Positions 9,481-18,318 of a stretch of DNA of 64,000 bases are shown here, in pieces. The position numbers and the translations under genes are program-made. This DNA is from Clavibacter michiganensis. GTDB taxonomy: Bacteria > Actinomycetota > Actinomycetes > Actinomycetales > Microbacteriaceae. How positions within the stretch are numbered: position 1 is the stretch's first letter; each line of letters begins with the position of its first letter. The DNA lies in NCBI GenBank assembly GCA_002150995.1, contig MDHJ01000001.1, forward strand, positions 1,302,001-1,366,000, read 5' to 3'. The notes beneath the pieces are model-generated. The model had not been told where the DNA came from. It saw nothing but the letters and a program-made list of their open reading frames with translations, and did no database searches.

Positions 9481-10871
9481 TCAGTCCTCGGCCTTCTGCG
9501 TCCCGTCCTGGCCGACGATGCCGACGAGCGCGTCGTCGTAGGCGGCCGCGGCCTCCTCGGGCGACTGCTGGCCGGTCATCACCGACTCCATCGCGACGGT
9601 GATCGCGTTGGAGATCCGGCTGTAGTCGGTGGTCGCGGGGCGGAAGTGGGTCACGTCGACGATGGAGGAGAAGAACTCGAACGTCGGGTTGGAGGAGACG
9701 TACTCCGGGTCCTCGGCCACGTCGCTGCGCACCGCGATCTGGCTGGCCGCGATGTCGTACGACTGCGAGCCCTCCTTGTCGAGCGCGTCGGCGATGAACT
9801 CGAACGCCTTGTCGGGGTTCGCGGTCTTCGCACCGACCGCGAGGGTCCAGCCGCCGGACATGCTCACCGCGCCGGGGCGGCGCCATCCTGCGTGGGCATG
9901 GGCGCCTGGCCCATCACGTCGCTCCACTCGGGCCAGGGGTTCGTGCCCGTCTCGAGCCACGTGCCGCTCAGCCACGAGCCGTCGAGGTCGATGGCGAGCT
10001 TGCCCTGCGGCAGCCACTCGCCGCCGACGATGGTGGAGATGTTCGTGTCGAGCGCCTCCTCGGGCTTCGGGCCGATGCCGCCCTGGTACACGTCCTCGAT
10101 GAAGCCGAGCGAGTCGATGAAGCCCTGCGAGCCGGTGAGCCACTTGCTCGTGGACTCGTCGTAGAGCGTGCCGGTGGGGGTGCCGTAGTGCAGCATCTCG
10201 AAGCCCTGCATCGTGGCGCCCTCGCCCTGGGGCTTCCCGGAGTAGACGTTCATGGGCACCACGTCGGGCAGCTCGGCCTTGATGGTCTTCGCCGCGTCGA
10301 GCACGTCGTCCCACGTCTTCGGCTCCCACGGCACGGGCAGGCCGGCCTGGGCGAAGAGGTCCTTGTTGTACCAGAGGGCGCGGGTGTCGGTGCCCATCGG
10401 GATCCCGTACACCTTGCCGTCCTCGCCGACGCCGGCCTCCTTGGCGGAGTCGAAGAACATGTCCCAGTCCTCCCAGCCGGCGACCTGGTCGTCGAGGGGG
10501 AGGAGGTAGCCGGCGGCCGCGTCGGACTTCACCTTGAAGGTGTCCTCGTACATCACGTCGGGGGCGGTCGAGGCCGAGCGGTTCATCAGCGCGAGCTTCG
10601 TGAAGTAGTCGTCGTTCTGCGCGGCGATGGGCACGAACTCGACCTTCATGCCGGGGTTCGCGGCCTCGAAGGTCTTCGCGGTCTCCTTCATGTGGGCGTC
10701 CATCTGGGTGAACGTCCCGAACTTCTGGTACGCGACCTTGATGGTCTTCCCGTCGTCGCCGCCGCCTGCACCGCCGGAGCAGCCGCTGGCGAGGAGGAGG
10801 GCGGCGACGGAGGCCGCCGTGATCGAGAGGATGCGGGCTCGCGTCCTGCGGTGCGGCAGATGGTTCGACAT
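9481..10871 (-). pseudogene. Sugar-binding lipoprotein of ABC importer, frameshifted
   Basis: The extracellular solute-binding protein that feeds the two permeases. Start at 10871: AGGGAG lies 4 bases upstream and a lipoprotein signal follows (ALLLASGC, acylated Cys31). Reading is normal through PMPTQDGAAP, then the frame ends at 9864; the neighbouring frame carries the rest, beginning GAVSMSGGWTLAVGAK and ending at 9481. One extra base in the GGGG run at 9874-9877 restores a full protein of about 463 aa, normal for the family. The break is therefore either a sequence error or a very recent mutation. If real, the importer would lose the C-terminal quarter of its binding protein. Confidence 0.85.
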
Positions 10872-10930
10872 GGTGCTCCCTTGCTCCACTGGCTCGGACG
10901 GTCGGCGTCATCGCCGGTCGTCGAGGGTTA

Positions 10931-10960
10931 GCCAAACGTATGGACTAATCCATGTCAAGA
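10931..10960 (-). promoter_or_regulatory. Promoter/operator of the mannoside-uptake operon
   Basis: On the minus strand a consensus -35 TTGACA (10958-10953) is followed by the inverted repeat ATGGA-N4-TCCAT (10940-10953) inside an unusually AT-rich island, about 60-90 bases before the sugar-binding protein gene. The adjacent ROK repressor is the obvious candidate to bind here. The -10 box is not clear. Confidence 0.6.
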
Positions 10961-11077
10961 CATCCTGGTGACGATCCGGTGACGGTGCGCGAGGAGGACA
11001 GCCGCGGCGTCGCGGCGGCCGGGGGATCGGTGCGGCCTGGAAAGCGGTGCGGCCGGCGGAGCGGTGCGGGCAGCCCG

Positions 11078-12343
11078 TCAGGCGCGGATGAGCATGGCCG
11101 ACGGGCGCGGCGAGAACGCGTTGTCGAGCACCAGGCACGCGGCGCCCACGGCGGCGACGTCCTCGCCGACCGCCGACTCGACCACCCGCACGGGGTGCTT
11201 GGCGATGAGCGCCGGGGACCGGCGCACCTCCTCGGGCAGCGTCTCGAGCACCAGCCGGGCGATGGGGTGCCAGAAGGGGCCGCCGCAGACGACCTCGTCG
11301 ACGTCGAGGAGGTTCACCTGGATCACGATGGCGTGCGCGAGGTGCCGGGCCGCCGCCTCGACGATGCGCCGCGCGGGGCCGTCCTCCGCGTCCGCACGGG
11401 CCGCGAGCGCGTGGAAGGCCTCGCCGATGAGTCGCATGTCGACGGCGTCGCCGCTCGCCGCCGCCTCCGCGAGCGCCGCGTCCGACACGTCCGCCGCGGT
11501 GAGCACACCGCCCTCCACGGCCTGGCGCACGAGCGCGTGCGGCGTGATCAGCTCGCCGACGCACCCGACGCGCCCGCACGTGCAGCGCCGCCCGCGGGAC
11601 GCGACCATGATGTGCCCGGCGTCGCCGGCGTTGGAGCTCGCGCCGCGCACCGGCTCGCCGCCGAGGACGAGCCCGGTGCCGAAGCCCGTGCCGTAGTACA
11701 CGAACGCGAGGTGCCGCCGGTCGCCCGTGCCGAACCACAGCTCCGCCACGGCCGCCGCGGTCACGTCCTTCTCGAGGAGCACGGGCAGTCCGGTCGCGGT
11801 GCTCAGCGCCTGCCGGAGGGGCACGTGCCGCCAGAGGGGGAGCATCGGCGGGTCCAGCACCAGCCCGGCGCGCACGTCGATGGGGCCCGGCGCGGCGAGC
11901 CCGACCCCGAGCACCGCTGCGCGGTCGACCCCCGCGTCCACGATGAGGCCGTCGACGAGCCGGGCGACCAGCGCCACCACCTCGTCGGGCCGGGAGGCGG
12001 AGGGCGTCGGGCTGCTGACGTGCCGGAGCACCGTGCCCTCGAGGTCCAGGAGGACGGAGGTGATGACGGCCGGATCCACGTGCACGCCCACCGCGAACCG
12101 GCCGTCGGCCACCAGGTGCAGGAGGGTGCGGGGCTTGCCGGGCCCCCGGATCACGGTGCCGCCCTCGCGCACGAGCCCCTCGTCGATGAGCCGGCGCGTC
12201 ACGTTGGTCACGGTCTGGGCGCTGAGGCCGGTGCGCTCGGCGACCTCGGAGCGGCTGGCGCCCTCGGTGGCCCGGCGGACCGCGTCGAGCACCACCGTGC
12301 GGTTGTATCCGCCGATGGCGGGCAGGTTGGTGCCGCGTCGCAT
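11078..12343 (-). CDS. ROK-family transcriptional regulator
   Basis: A 421-aa sugar-responsive regulator. An N-terminal winged helix-turn-helix (about 20-65, with SEVAERTGLSAQTVTNV) is fused to a ROK sugar-kinase-like domain. The zinc motif is CTCGRVGCVGE near 260, one residue longer than the common CxCGxxGCxE; NAGDAGHIMV precedes it. AGGAGG lies 5 bases before the ATG at 12343, which decides the start over an upstream ATG at 12373. It lies just upstream of, and in the same direction as, the transporter-mannosidase genes, so it probably represses them until a mannoside or mannose binds. Confidence 0.92.
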   Translation of the reverse strand: MRRGTNLPAIGGYNRTVVLDAVRRATEGASRSEVAERTGLSAQTVTNVTRRLIDEGLVREGGTVIRGPGKPRTLLHLVADGRFAVGVHVDPAVITSVLLDLEGTVLRHVSSPTPSASRPDEVVALVARLVDGLIVDAGVDRAAVLGVGLAAPGPIDVRAGLVLDPPMLPLWRHVPLRQALSTATGLPVLLEKDVTAAAVAELWFGTGDRRHLAFVYYGTGFGTGLVLGGEPVRGASSNAGDAGHIMVASRGRRCTCGRVGCVGELITPHALVRQAVEGGVLTAADVSDAALAEAAASGDAVDMRLIGEAFHALAARADAEDGPARRIVEAAARHLAHAIVIQVNLLDVDEVVCGGPFWHPIARLVLETLPEEVRRSPALIAKHPVRVVESAVGEDVAAVGAACLVLDNAFSPRPSAMLIRA

Positions 12344-12513
12344 GGGCACCTCCTCGCGCCGGCCGCCGCGCATCGCACGCGGGGCTCCCCGCAGTATCCC
12401 GGATCCCGGGCCCCGCTCCGTCCGGCGCCGCGGTCGACCCGATCCCTTACCGCTCCCGGCGGACCCCGGGACACGCCCGGCCGGGGTACCAGGGCGCGGA
12501 GGAGGCTCGATGC

Positions 12514-13623
12514 ATGACCGATCTGCTCGCCGCCGCCCATGAGGCGTCCCGCACCCACCCGTCCCCCGTCCCCGCCGGCCGCGGGCCCCTCAGCCGGGCC
12601 CTGGTCGCCGACCTCCTCGGCACCGGTGCCGACACCGGCGCGCCCGCCGCCGACCTCGCCGGCCTGGCCGCGGAGGCGCTCGCCGAGACGGATGACGTGG
12701 TCCACGACGACGACGTCCAGCTGGCGCTCTTCTGCCTCTACGAGCTGCACCACGCGGGATTCGCCGGGGTGGACGACGACCGCGAGTGGGATCCGCGGCT
12801 CATCGCCGTCCGCGGGATCCTCGAGGCGGCCTTCGAGGCCGCGCTCCGCGAGCGCGTCACCGTGCCGGAGCTCCCCGAGCCGACGTCCGCGGCCGTCGCG
12901 GCGGCGCTGTTCGCCCTGACGTCGGCCGACGGGGGCCCGTCGCTGTCGCGGTACGTGGCGCGCACGGCGACCGCGGAGCAGCTCCGCGAGCTCCTCGTCC
13001 AGCGCTCCGTCTACACGCTGGGGGAGGCCGACCCGCACTCGTGGGCGATCCCGCGGCTCCGCGGCCGCGCGAAGGCCGCGCTCGTCGAGATCCAGGCCGA
13101 CGAGTACGGCGGCGGCCGCCCGGAGCGCGTCCACGCGACGATCTTCGGCGCGACGCTCCGCGGGGTCGGCCTGCGCGACTGCTACGGCGCCTACCTCGAC
13201 GACGTGCCCGCCGTCACGCTCGCGTCGTCCAACGCCATGTCCCTCTTCGGACTGAACCGTCGTCTGCGCGGCGCGATCGTGGGCCACCTCGCGGCCTTCG
13301 AGATGACCTCGAGCGTCCCGAGCCGGCTGTACGCGGCGGGGATCCGCCGGCTCGGCTTCGGCGACGACGTCGCGTGGTACTACGACGAGCACGTGGAGGC
13401 CGACGCCGTGCACGAGCAGATCGCGGCGCACGACCTCGCCGGCGGCCTGGTGGAGTCCGAGCCCCACCTGCTCGACGACGTCATGTTCGGTGCCGCGGCA
13501 TGCCTCGAGGTCGAGGGCTGGGTGGGCGCCCATGTGCTGGCCAGCTGGAAGGCGGGGCGGTCGTCGCTGCGTCCCGGCTCCACGGCCGCGACGGACGCCG
13601 CGGGTGCGGCGGGTGCGGCATGA
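12514..13623 (+). CDS. Iron-containing redox enzyme family protein (haem-oxygenase-like di-iron fold)
   Basis: A 369-aa protein of the iron-containing redox enzyme group (haem-oxygenase-like domain oxidases), whose studied members bind two irons and oxidise or cleave small substrates. Candidate iron ligands sit in helices at E192/E197-x9-H207, E263, and E292-H293-E295-D297-H300. The stretch from LGEADPHSWAIPRL to EIQADEYGGG is typical of the family. The N-terminal 50 and last 25 residues are low-complexity. GGAGG lies 8 bases before the ATG. The stop overlaps the start of the CDGSH gene (ATGA), so the two are made together. No substrate can be inferred. Confidence 0.85.
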   Translation: MTDLLAAAHEASRTHPSPVPAGRGPLSRALVADLLGTGADTGAPAADLAGLAAEALAETDDVVHDDDVQLALFCLYELHHAGFAGVDDDREWDPRLIAVRGILEAAFEAALRERVTVPELPEPTSAAVAAALFALTSADGGPSLSRYVARTATAEQLRELLVQRSVYTLGEADPHSWAIPRLRGRAKAALVEIQADEYGGGRPERVHATIFGATLRGVGLRDCYGAYLDDVPAVTLASSNAMSLFGLNRRLRGAIVGHLAAFEMTSSVPSRLYAAGIRRLGFGDDVAWYYDEHVEADAVHEQIAAHDLAGGLVESEPHLLDDVMFGAAACLEVEGWVGAHVLASWKAGRSSLRPGSTAATDAAGAAGAA

Positions 13624-13916
13624 CGCCGACCGTCGGCCACGAAGGCGGCGGGCCGGGTACCGGCGCCGTCGGCCCGAGCGCCGCCGCCGAGCCGCCCCGG
13701 ATCATCGCCTACCCGGACGGCCCGCTGCTCGTGCGCGGCGAGTTCGAGATCGTCGGCCCGGACGGGCGGCCCGTCCCGCGGTCCCGCCGCACGGTCGCGC
13801 TCTGCCGCTGCGGGGTGTCGTCGATCAAGCCCTACTGCGACGGCACGCACCGGCTGGTCGGGTTCCGCACGGATCCGCCCGCGCCCGCCGACGAGCCGGG
13901 GCCGGGGACGCCCTAG
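13620..13916 (+). CDS. CDGSH iron-sulfur domain protein
   Basis: A 98-aa soluble protein with one CDGSH motif that should bind a 2Fe-2S cluster: C62, C64, C73 and H77, fitting C-x-C-x2-S-x3-P-x-CDGTH. Residues 1-25 are low-complexity and there is no membrane anchor. Its ATG overlaps the stop of the di-iron protein gene by 4 bases (ATGA), which suggests a redox partner such as an electron donor. Its stop overlaps the stop of the convergent metallopeptidase gene in a shared CTAG. Confidence 0.9.
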   Translation: MTPTVGHEGGGPGTGAVGPSAAAEPPRIIAYPDGPLLVRGEFEIVGPDGRPVPRSRRTVALCRCGVSSIKPYCDGTHRLVGFRTDPPAPADEPGPGTP

Positions 13917-14821
13917 AGCTCCGCGCCCGGCACGGCGAACGTGTCGCACGCGGCGGGGCCGCCGGCGCGGCCGGTCTCGAACCAGCGCTGGCGCTGCTCC
14001 GCGGATCCGTGGGTCCAGGTGTCGGGGTCGACCGCTCCGCCCGCGGAGGCCTGGATCCGGTCGTCGCCCACGGCCGCCGCGGCGTCGAGCGCATCGGCGA
14101 CCTCCGCGGCCGTGACCGGCTCGAGGAACGCGCGGCCGGTGTCGTCGCGCACCTCGGCGGCCGCGCCGATCCAGGCACCGGCGTAGCAGTCCGCCTGCAC
14201 CTCGAGGCGCACCGAGTCGGAGTCGGGCCCGGTGCCCGAGCGGTCGGCGCGGTCGAAGGCCCCGGAGAGCTGCTGGATGTGATGGCCCCACTCGTGCCCG
14301 ACGACGTACATCTGCGCCAGGGGCCCGCCCGTGGCGTCGAACCGCGTGCGCAGCTCGTCGAAGAAGGTCGTGTCGAGGTACAGGCTGCGGTCGGGCGGGC
14401 AGTAGAACGGCCCGGTCGCGCTCGTCGCGTCACCGCAGCCCGTGCTCGTGGCGGCGTCGAACAGGGCGAAGCCGGGGAGCGAGTAGTCGGCGACGCCGGC
14501 CTCGACGGCAGCCGTGGTCCAGTACGTGTCGAGCGAGTCGGCGGCACCCGCCATGCGGCACTCGACGTCCTCGTTGGCCTCGCGGCCGGTCGTGCAGCCC
14601 TCGATGGCCTCGTCCTGCTGGCCCGACGACCCGGATCCGCCGCTGCCGCCGGCGCCGCCGACCAGCTGCGACAGGTCGACGCCCGTGAACTGCTGCACGA
14701 GGATCACGGCGACCACCACGAGCAGCCCGCCCCCGCCCGCGGCGATGCCGGTCGTCCGTCCGCGGCCGCGGCGGCGCGTGACCTTGCTGCTGTCGATCCG
14801 GGCGTCGTCGTCGAAGGTCAT
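13913..14821 (-). CDS. Neutral zinc metallopeptidase (YpfJ family), membrane-anchored
   Basis: A 302-aa putative zinc peptidase of the neutral zinc metallopeptidase family. The basic cytoplasmic N-terminus (1-25) precedes one membrane segment (about 27-45) and a Gly/Ser linker. The HEWGH zinc motif is at 176-180, with a likely third ligand in the EVQADCYAG segment about 35 residues later. The catalytic part should face outside. A TACGGT box lies exactly 6 bases before the ATG and there is no ribosome site, so the mRNA is probably leaderless. The natural substrate of this family is not established. Confidence 0.9.
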   Translation of the reverse strand: MTFDDDARIDSSKVTRRRGRGRTTGIAAGGGGLLVVVAVILVQQFTGVDLSQLVGGAGGSGGSGSSGQQDEAIEGCTTGREANEDVECRMAGAADSLDTYWTTAAVEAGVADYSLPGFALFDAATSTGCGDATSATGPFYCPPDRSLYLDTTFFDELRTRFDATGGPLAQMYVVGHEWGHHIQQLSGAFDRADRSGTGPDSDSVRLEVQADCYAGAWIGAAAEVRDDTGRAFLEPVTAAEVADALDAAAAVGDDRIQASAGGAVDPDTWTHGSAEQRQRWFETGRAGGPAACDTFAVPGAEL

Positions 14822-14827
14822 GAGCCG

Positions 14828-14833
14828 ACCGTA
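14828..14833 (-). promoter_or_regulatory. -10 box (TACGGT) of leaderless metallopeptidase gene
   Basis: TACGGT on the minus strand, 6 bases before the ATG at 14821; transcription would begin at or next to the start codon. Confidence 0.55.
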
Positions 14834-14896
14834 CCGGCGGCGGAGCGCCGTGGGGTGCCGGGCGGATGCGGACCGAGCCGTCGACGGCGCGGCCGC

Positions 14897-15546
14897 TCAG
14901 ACGCCCGGGACCGGATCCGCGGCCAGGTCGGGCCGCGTCGCGCGGACGAGGTCGCGCACGCGGTCCACCGCCTCGCGCACCACGTCGTGCCCGCCCCGCG
15001 GCGCCGCCTGCGCCGTGCGGGCGCGGCGCAGGAACCCGTCCCAGTCGCCGCCGCCGGCGCGCAGCGGCCGCGACGGCGCGAGGAGCGCGGCACGGCGGAG
15101 CCAGACGTCCTGCTCGCCGGCCCAGCGGTCGAGCGCCGCGTCGGCGCGTGCGCGTCCCGCGCCGGCCAGCCGCTCGACGAGCGGACCGACGACGTCGAGG
15201 GCGAGCGGATCCACGAGGTCCCGCAGGCGGGCGTCCCGCACGAAGCCCTCGATGCGGGTGAGGTCGCCGTTGTCGAGCCGGGTCACGTGCTCCTGCAGCA
15301 GCACGACGGCCGCGAACCGCATCTCGTACACGCGCGAGCGCCACAGCTCGGACGCGAGCGCCACCGCCTCGTCCCGCGTCATCCCCGGGCGTCGGCGGCC
15401 GAGGTCCCGCACGGTGCCGCGCACCGCGCCGACGGACGCGCCACGAACCCGAGGTCCGACCGCAGGCGCTCCCGCTCGGCCTCCGCGCGGTACCACGCGC
15501 CCTCGCGCTCGAGGGCCGCGGCGACGAAGTCGGCCTCCTCGCTCAT
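14897..15546 (-). pseudogene. AlkD-like DNA alkylation repair protein, frameshifted
   Basis: A HEAT-repeat protein of the AlkD type (DNA glycosylase for alkylated bases). The first 40 residues (MSEEADFVAAALERE...) are in one frame and the rest, from about GASVGAVRGTVRDLG, in the next. One extra G at the CC pair 15441-15442 (plus strand) would restore about 216 aa. Family-like features are SELWRSRVYEMRFAA near 65, LRDLVDPLALDVVG near 115 and QDVWLRRAALLA near 155. The ATG overlaps the stop of the epimerase gene (ATGA). It is probably intact in the organism. Confidence 0.75.
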
Positions 15547-16555
15547 CCGGCGAGCGGTGCCGAGCCGTCGCGTCCGGTGCGGTGCACGAAGGCGCGGCCG
15601 AACTCGGCCAGCACGTCCTCGGCGGGGTGCGCCGGGACCCATCCCAGCACCTCCCGAGCGCGGGTCGTCGACATGACGGGCACGTTCGCGGCGATGTCGA
15701 TCCATCCCGGATCCGTCCGCTGCACGCGGAGGCGCCAGCTCGCGGAGACGAGCGCGCGGAGGGCCGGCAGCGGCACGGCGACGACGCGCGCTCCCAGCAG
15801 GCGTCCCACGAGGGCGGGGTCGACGACCGGATCCGCGGCGATGTTGAACGCGCCCGGCGCCCGGCGCTCCACCGCCCGCCAGAACGCGTCCGCCACGTCC
15901 TCGTTGTGCACGACCTGCGACACCAGCTGCCGGGGAGCGGCAGCACCGGCGTCCGCGTCGCGAGGCCCAGCCAGCGGGTGGGGATCCAGCGCCCGAGGAA
16001 CAGCGCGGCGATCTCGGCCGCCGCCTCGTCGTGCATCACGAGCCCGGGTCGCATGCGCGTCACCACGACGTCGGGGTGCGCCGCCTCGAAGGCGTCCATC
16101 GCGCGCTCGTTCTCGGCCTTGTGCCGCGAGTAGTGGGAGGTGTGGATCCCGCCCGTGGGCCAGGTCTCGTCGCGCGGACGGTCCTTCGGCGCCGCGCTGT
16201 AGGCGCCCACGGAGGACGCCACGACCACCTGGGGGACCCCGGCCTGCGCGACGGCGGCGAGCACGTGGGCCGTGCCGATGACGTTGGTGCGGTGCATCAC
16301 GCGCTCGCGGTGGTTCGGCTGCAGCGCCCAGCCGAGGTGGATGACCGCGTCGGCGCCCCGCATGGTCGCGGCGAGACCGGAGACGGCGCCCGCGGCGCCG
16401 ATGTCGGTGAGCCGCCACGTCGCGTGGGAGTACGGGGCGAGCGCGGCGTCGGGCATGCGCCGGGCGACGCCCACGATCTCCGCGCCCGCGGCGTGGAGGC
16501 GCCGCAGCACCCCGGTCCCGAGGTTCCCGGTCGCTCCGATGACGACGACGCGCAT
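15543..16555 (-). pseudogene. NAD-dependent epimerase/dehydratase, frameshifted
   Basis: A short-chain dehydrogenase of the extended type acting on nucleotide sugars or related compounds. The Rossmann motif GATGNLG is at residues 7-13, and SSVGAYS...YSRHK supplies the Ser/Tyr/Lys catalytic set near 115-145. The frame breaks after TPVLPLP and continues in the neighbouring frame as RQLVSQVVHNEDVADAFW. One extra base in the GGGG run at 15932-15935 restores about 337 aa, normal length. GGAGAGGAG lies upstream of the ATG. The gene is translationally coupled to the AlkD-like gene that follows. The substrate is unknown. Confidence 0.8.
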
Positions 16556-16644
16556 GCTGCTCCTCTCCTGCGGACGGGACCCGGTGGGCCGACGGGTCCG
16601 CGGGTCCCCTCCATCATGCTCGCCGGGCGCTGTGCGTCGCCGGG

Positions 16645-17160
16645 TCAGCGGTCGACGGCCTCGATCAGCGAGCCCTGCGCGAAGGTCAGCCAGTCGTAGA
16701 TGCCCGCGCTCTCGCGGGGTGCGCGGTCCCGCCAGCCGTCGGCCTCGTCGATCCGCAGCGGCACGGAGATCGCCAGCCGGAGGTCGTTGAGGGTGCGGAG
16801 CCAGGCCTGCGCTCCGGTGGGGTCGAGCACGACCAGGAACCCGCGCCGCCCGGCTCCGCGCGCATCGGCCTCGGCGAGCGTCGCCTCCACGGTCGTCGCG
16901 TTCGCGGCCTTGGCCTCGGTGAGGTCGTCCGCGGTGAAGCGGCGGAACTCCGCGGAGGCCTCGGCGTCGTCCGGGTACGCGTCCGGCAGCAGCCGCTCGG
17001 CGACGGGCGAGGGCGCCCCGCCGTCCTCGGCGCCGCCCGGGGCGGCGCCCGCGTCGAGGATGCCGCGCAGCTCGCCGAGGAGGCCGCGGAGCAGGGCGAC
17101 CTCGTGCGGCTCCAGGTGCGCGGCGACCGTCCCGTCGGGACGGGCGCGGAAGGCCCTCAC
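16645..17160 (-). CDS. DUF2017 family protein
   Basis: 171 aa, of the DUF2017 family found in actinobacteria next to clpS. Function unknown. It has no signal peptide or membrane segment. A helical first half carries a variable Gly/Ala/Asp-rich insert (about 40-60). The second half contains the conserved-looking RTLNDLRLAISVPLRI and a YDWLTFAQGSLIEAV C-terminus. The GTG start at 17160 overlaps the clpS stop as GTGA, so translation is coupled. That suggests a role connected with ClpS or the Clp protease; this is inference from gene order only. Confidence 0.85.
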   Translation of the reverse strand: MRAFRARPDGTVAAHLEPHEVALLRGLLGELRGILDAGAAPGGAEDGGAPSPVAERLLPDAYPDDAEASAEFRRFTADDLTEAKAANATTVEATLAEADARGAGRRGFLVVLDPTGAQAWLRTLNDLRLAISVPLRIDEADGWRDRAPRESAGIYDWLTFAQGSLIEAVDR

Positions 17161-17531
17161 GCGTCGACCCGCTCGAGCGTGGCCCAGAGCCCGTATCCGT
17201 GCATCGCCAGGACGTGGCGCTCGATCTCCTCGCGGATCCCGGTCGCGACCACGGCCCGTCCGTCCTCGTGCACGCGGAGCATCAGCTCGTCGGCCCGTTC
17301 GCGCGGGAAGCCGAAGTAGCTGCGGAAGACGTAGGAGACGTAGGTCATGAGGTTCACCGGGTCGTTCCAGACCACGCAGCTCCACACCGGAGGGGTGGCG
17401 GAGCGCTCGAGGAGGTCGGTGTCGGATCCGGTGCTCGTGCCGGCGCCGGGGTCGCCGGCGGGTGGATCGGCGGCCCGGCGAGCGGAGGGGGCGAGGCGGG
17501 CGCGGCGCGTGCCCGCGATGGTCGTGGTCAC
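17157..17531 (-). CDS. clpS: ATP-dependent Clp protease adaptor ClpS
   Basis: The ClpS adaptor that delivers N-degron substrates to the ClpC/ClpA unfoldase. The ClpS core begins near residue 50 (WSCVVWNDPVNLMTYVSYVF) and contains the substrate-binding segment around the ND pair. The basic/acidic 48-residue N-terminal tail is longer than in most ClpS. The GTG at 17531 is chosen because AGGAG lies 4 bases upstream; the longer open frame to 17627 lacks such a site. It is coupled to the DUF2017 gene by a GTGA overlap. Confidence 0.93.
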   Translation of the reverse strand: MTTTIAGTRRARLAPSARRAADPPAGDPGAGTSTGSDTDLLERSATPPVWSCVVWNDPVNLMTYVSYVFRSYFGFPRERADELMLRVHEDGRAVVATGIREEIERHVLAMHGYGLWATLERVDA

Positions 17532-17619
17532 AGCGCTCCTGACGGGTCGACCCGGCGTCCGGCCGGCACGCCCATCCTCTCGTGCCGGGCGCCCCGTCCA
17601 CGACCCCGGGGGCGTCCCG

Positions 17620-18318
17620 TCACGCACCCGGCCGCACCAGCCCGCAGTCGTATGCGAGGATGACCGCCTGCACGCGGTCGCGCACGTCGAGCTTCGCGAG
17701 CACCCGGCCGACGTGCGTCTTCACGGTCGACTCCGACAGGTAGAGGCGCCCGGCGATCTCCTGGTTGGTGAGCCCCTCCGCGAGCGCCGTGAGCACCTCC
17801 AGCTCCCGCGCGGTCAGCGGGCGCAGGCGCGGGTCGGCGGCGCCCTCCCCGGTGCCCGCGGCGCTTCCGGCCGCGGGCATCGCGGGTCCCAGGAGCTCGA
17901 TCATGCGCCGGGTCACGCGCGGGGAGATGGCCGCGTCGCCGTCCGCCACCGCGCGGATCGCCTGCATGAGGTGCTCCGGCCGAGTGTCCTTCACGAGGAA
18001 CCCGCTCGCGCCCGCGCGCAGCCCGGCGAAGGCGTACTCGTCGAGGTCGAAGGTGGTGAGGACGATGACGCGGGTCGACGGGTGCCGGGCGACGATCTCG
18101 GCGGTCGCCTCGATGCCGTCCATGCCGGGCATGCGCACGTCCATCAGCACGACGTCGGGTGCGAGCTCGGCCGCGCGCGCCACGGCGGCGCGGCCGTCGG
18201 CCGCCTCGCCCACCACCGCGATCCCGGGCTCGGCGTCGAGCACCATGCGGAAGCCCATGCGCACGAGCGCCTGGTCGTCCACGATGAGCACGCGGACGGG
18301 GGTTCGGCTGTCGGTCAT
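17620..18318 (-). CDS. Two-component response regulator, NarL/LuxR type
   Basis: 232 aa. The receiver domain has phospho-acceptor D60 ([10 protein letters not shown]), acidic pocket D14/D15, a conserved T near 85 and K near 107. A short Gly/Ala linker (150-165) leads to a LuxR-type helix-turn-helix (about 168-225, [21 protein letters not shown]). Its ATG overlaps the kinase stop (ATGA) and AGGAGG lies upstream. With the kinase and ABC transporter it forms one operon, so it probably controls that operon in response to an envelope-active compound or membrane stress; the signal is inferred. Confidence 0.93.
   Translation of the reverse strand: MTDSRTPVRVLIVDDQALVRMGFRMVLDAEPGIAVVGEAADGRAAVARAAELAPDVVLMDVRMPGMDGIEATAEIVARHPSTRVIVLTTFDLDEYAFAGLRAGASGFLVKDTRPEHLMQAIRAVADGDAAISPRVTRRMIELLGPAMPAAGSAAGTGEGAADPRLRPLTARELEVLTALAEGLTNQEIAGRLYLSESTVKTHVGRVLAKLDVRDRVQAVILAYDCGLVRPGA

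Noticed and set aside
9864-9890. Programmed -1 frameshift in the sugar-binding protein gene
   Set aside because: A slip would give the right protein, but there is no good slippery heptamer, and eight unrelated genes show the same one-base fault, which favours sequence error.
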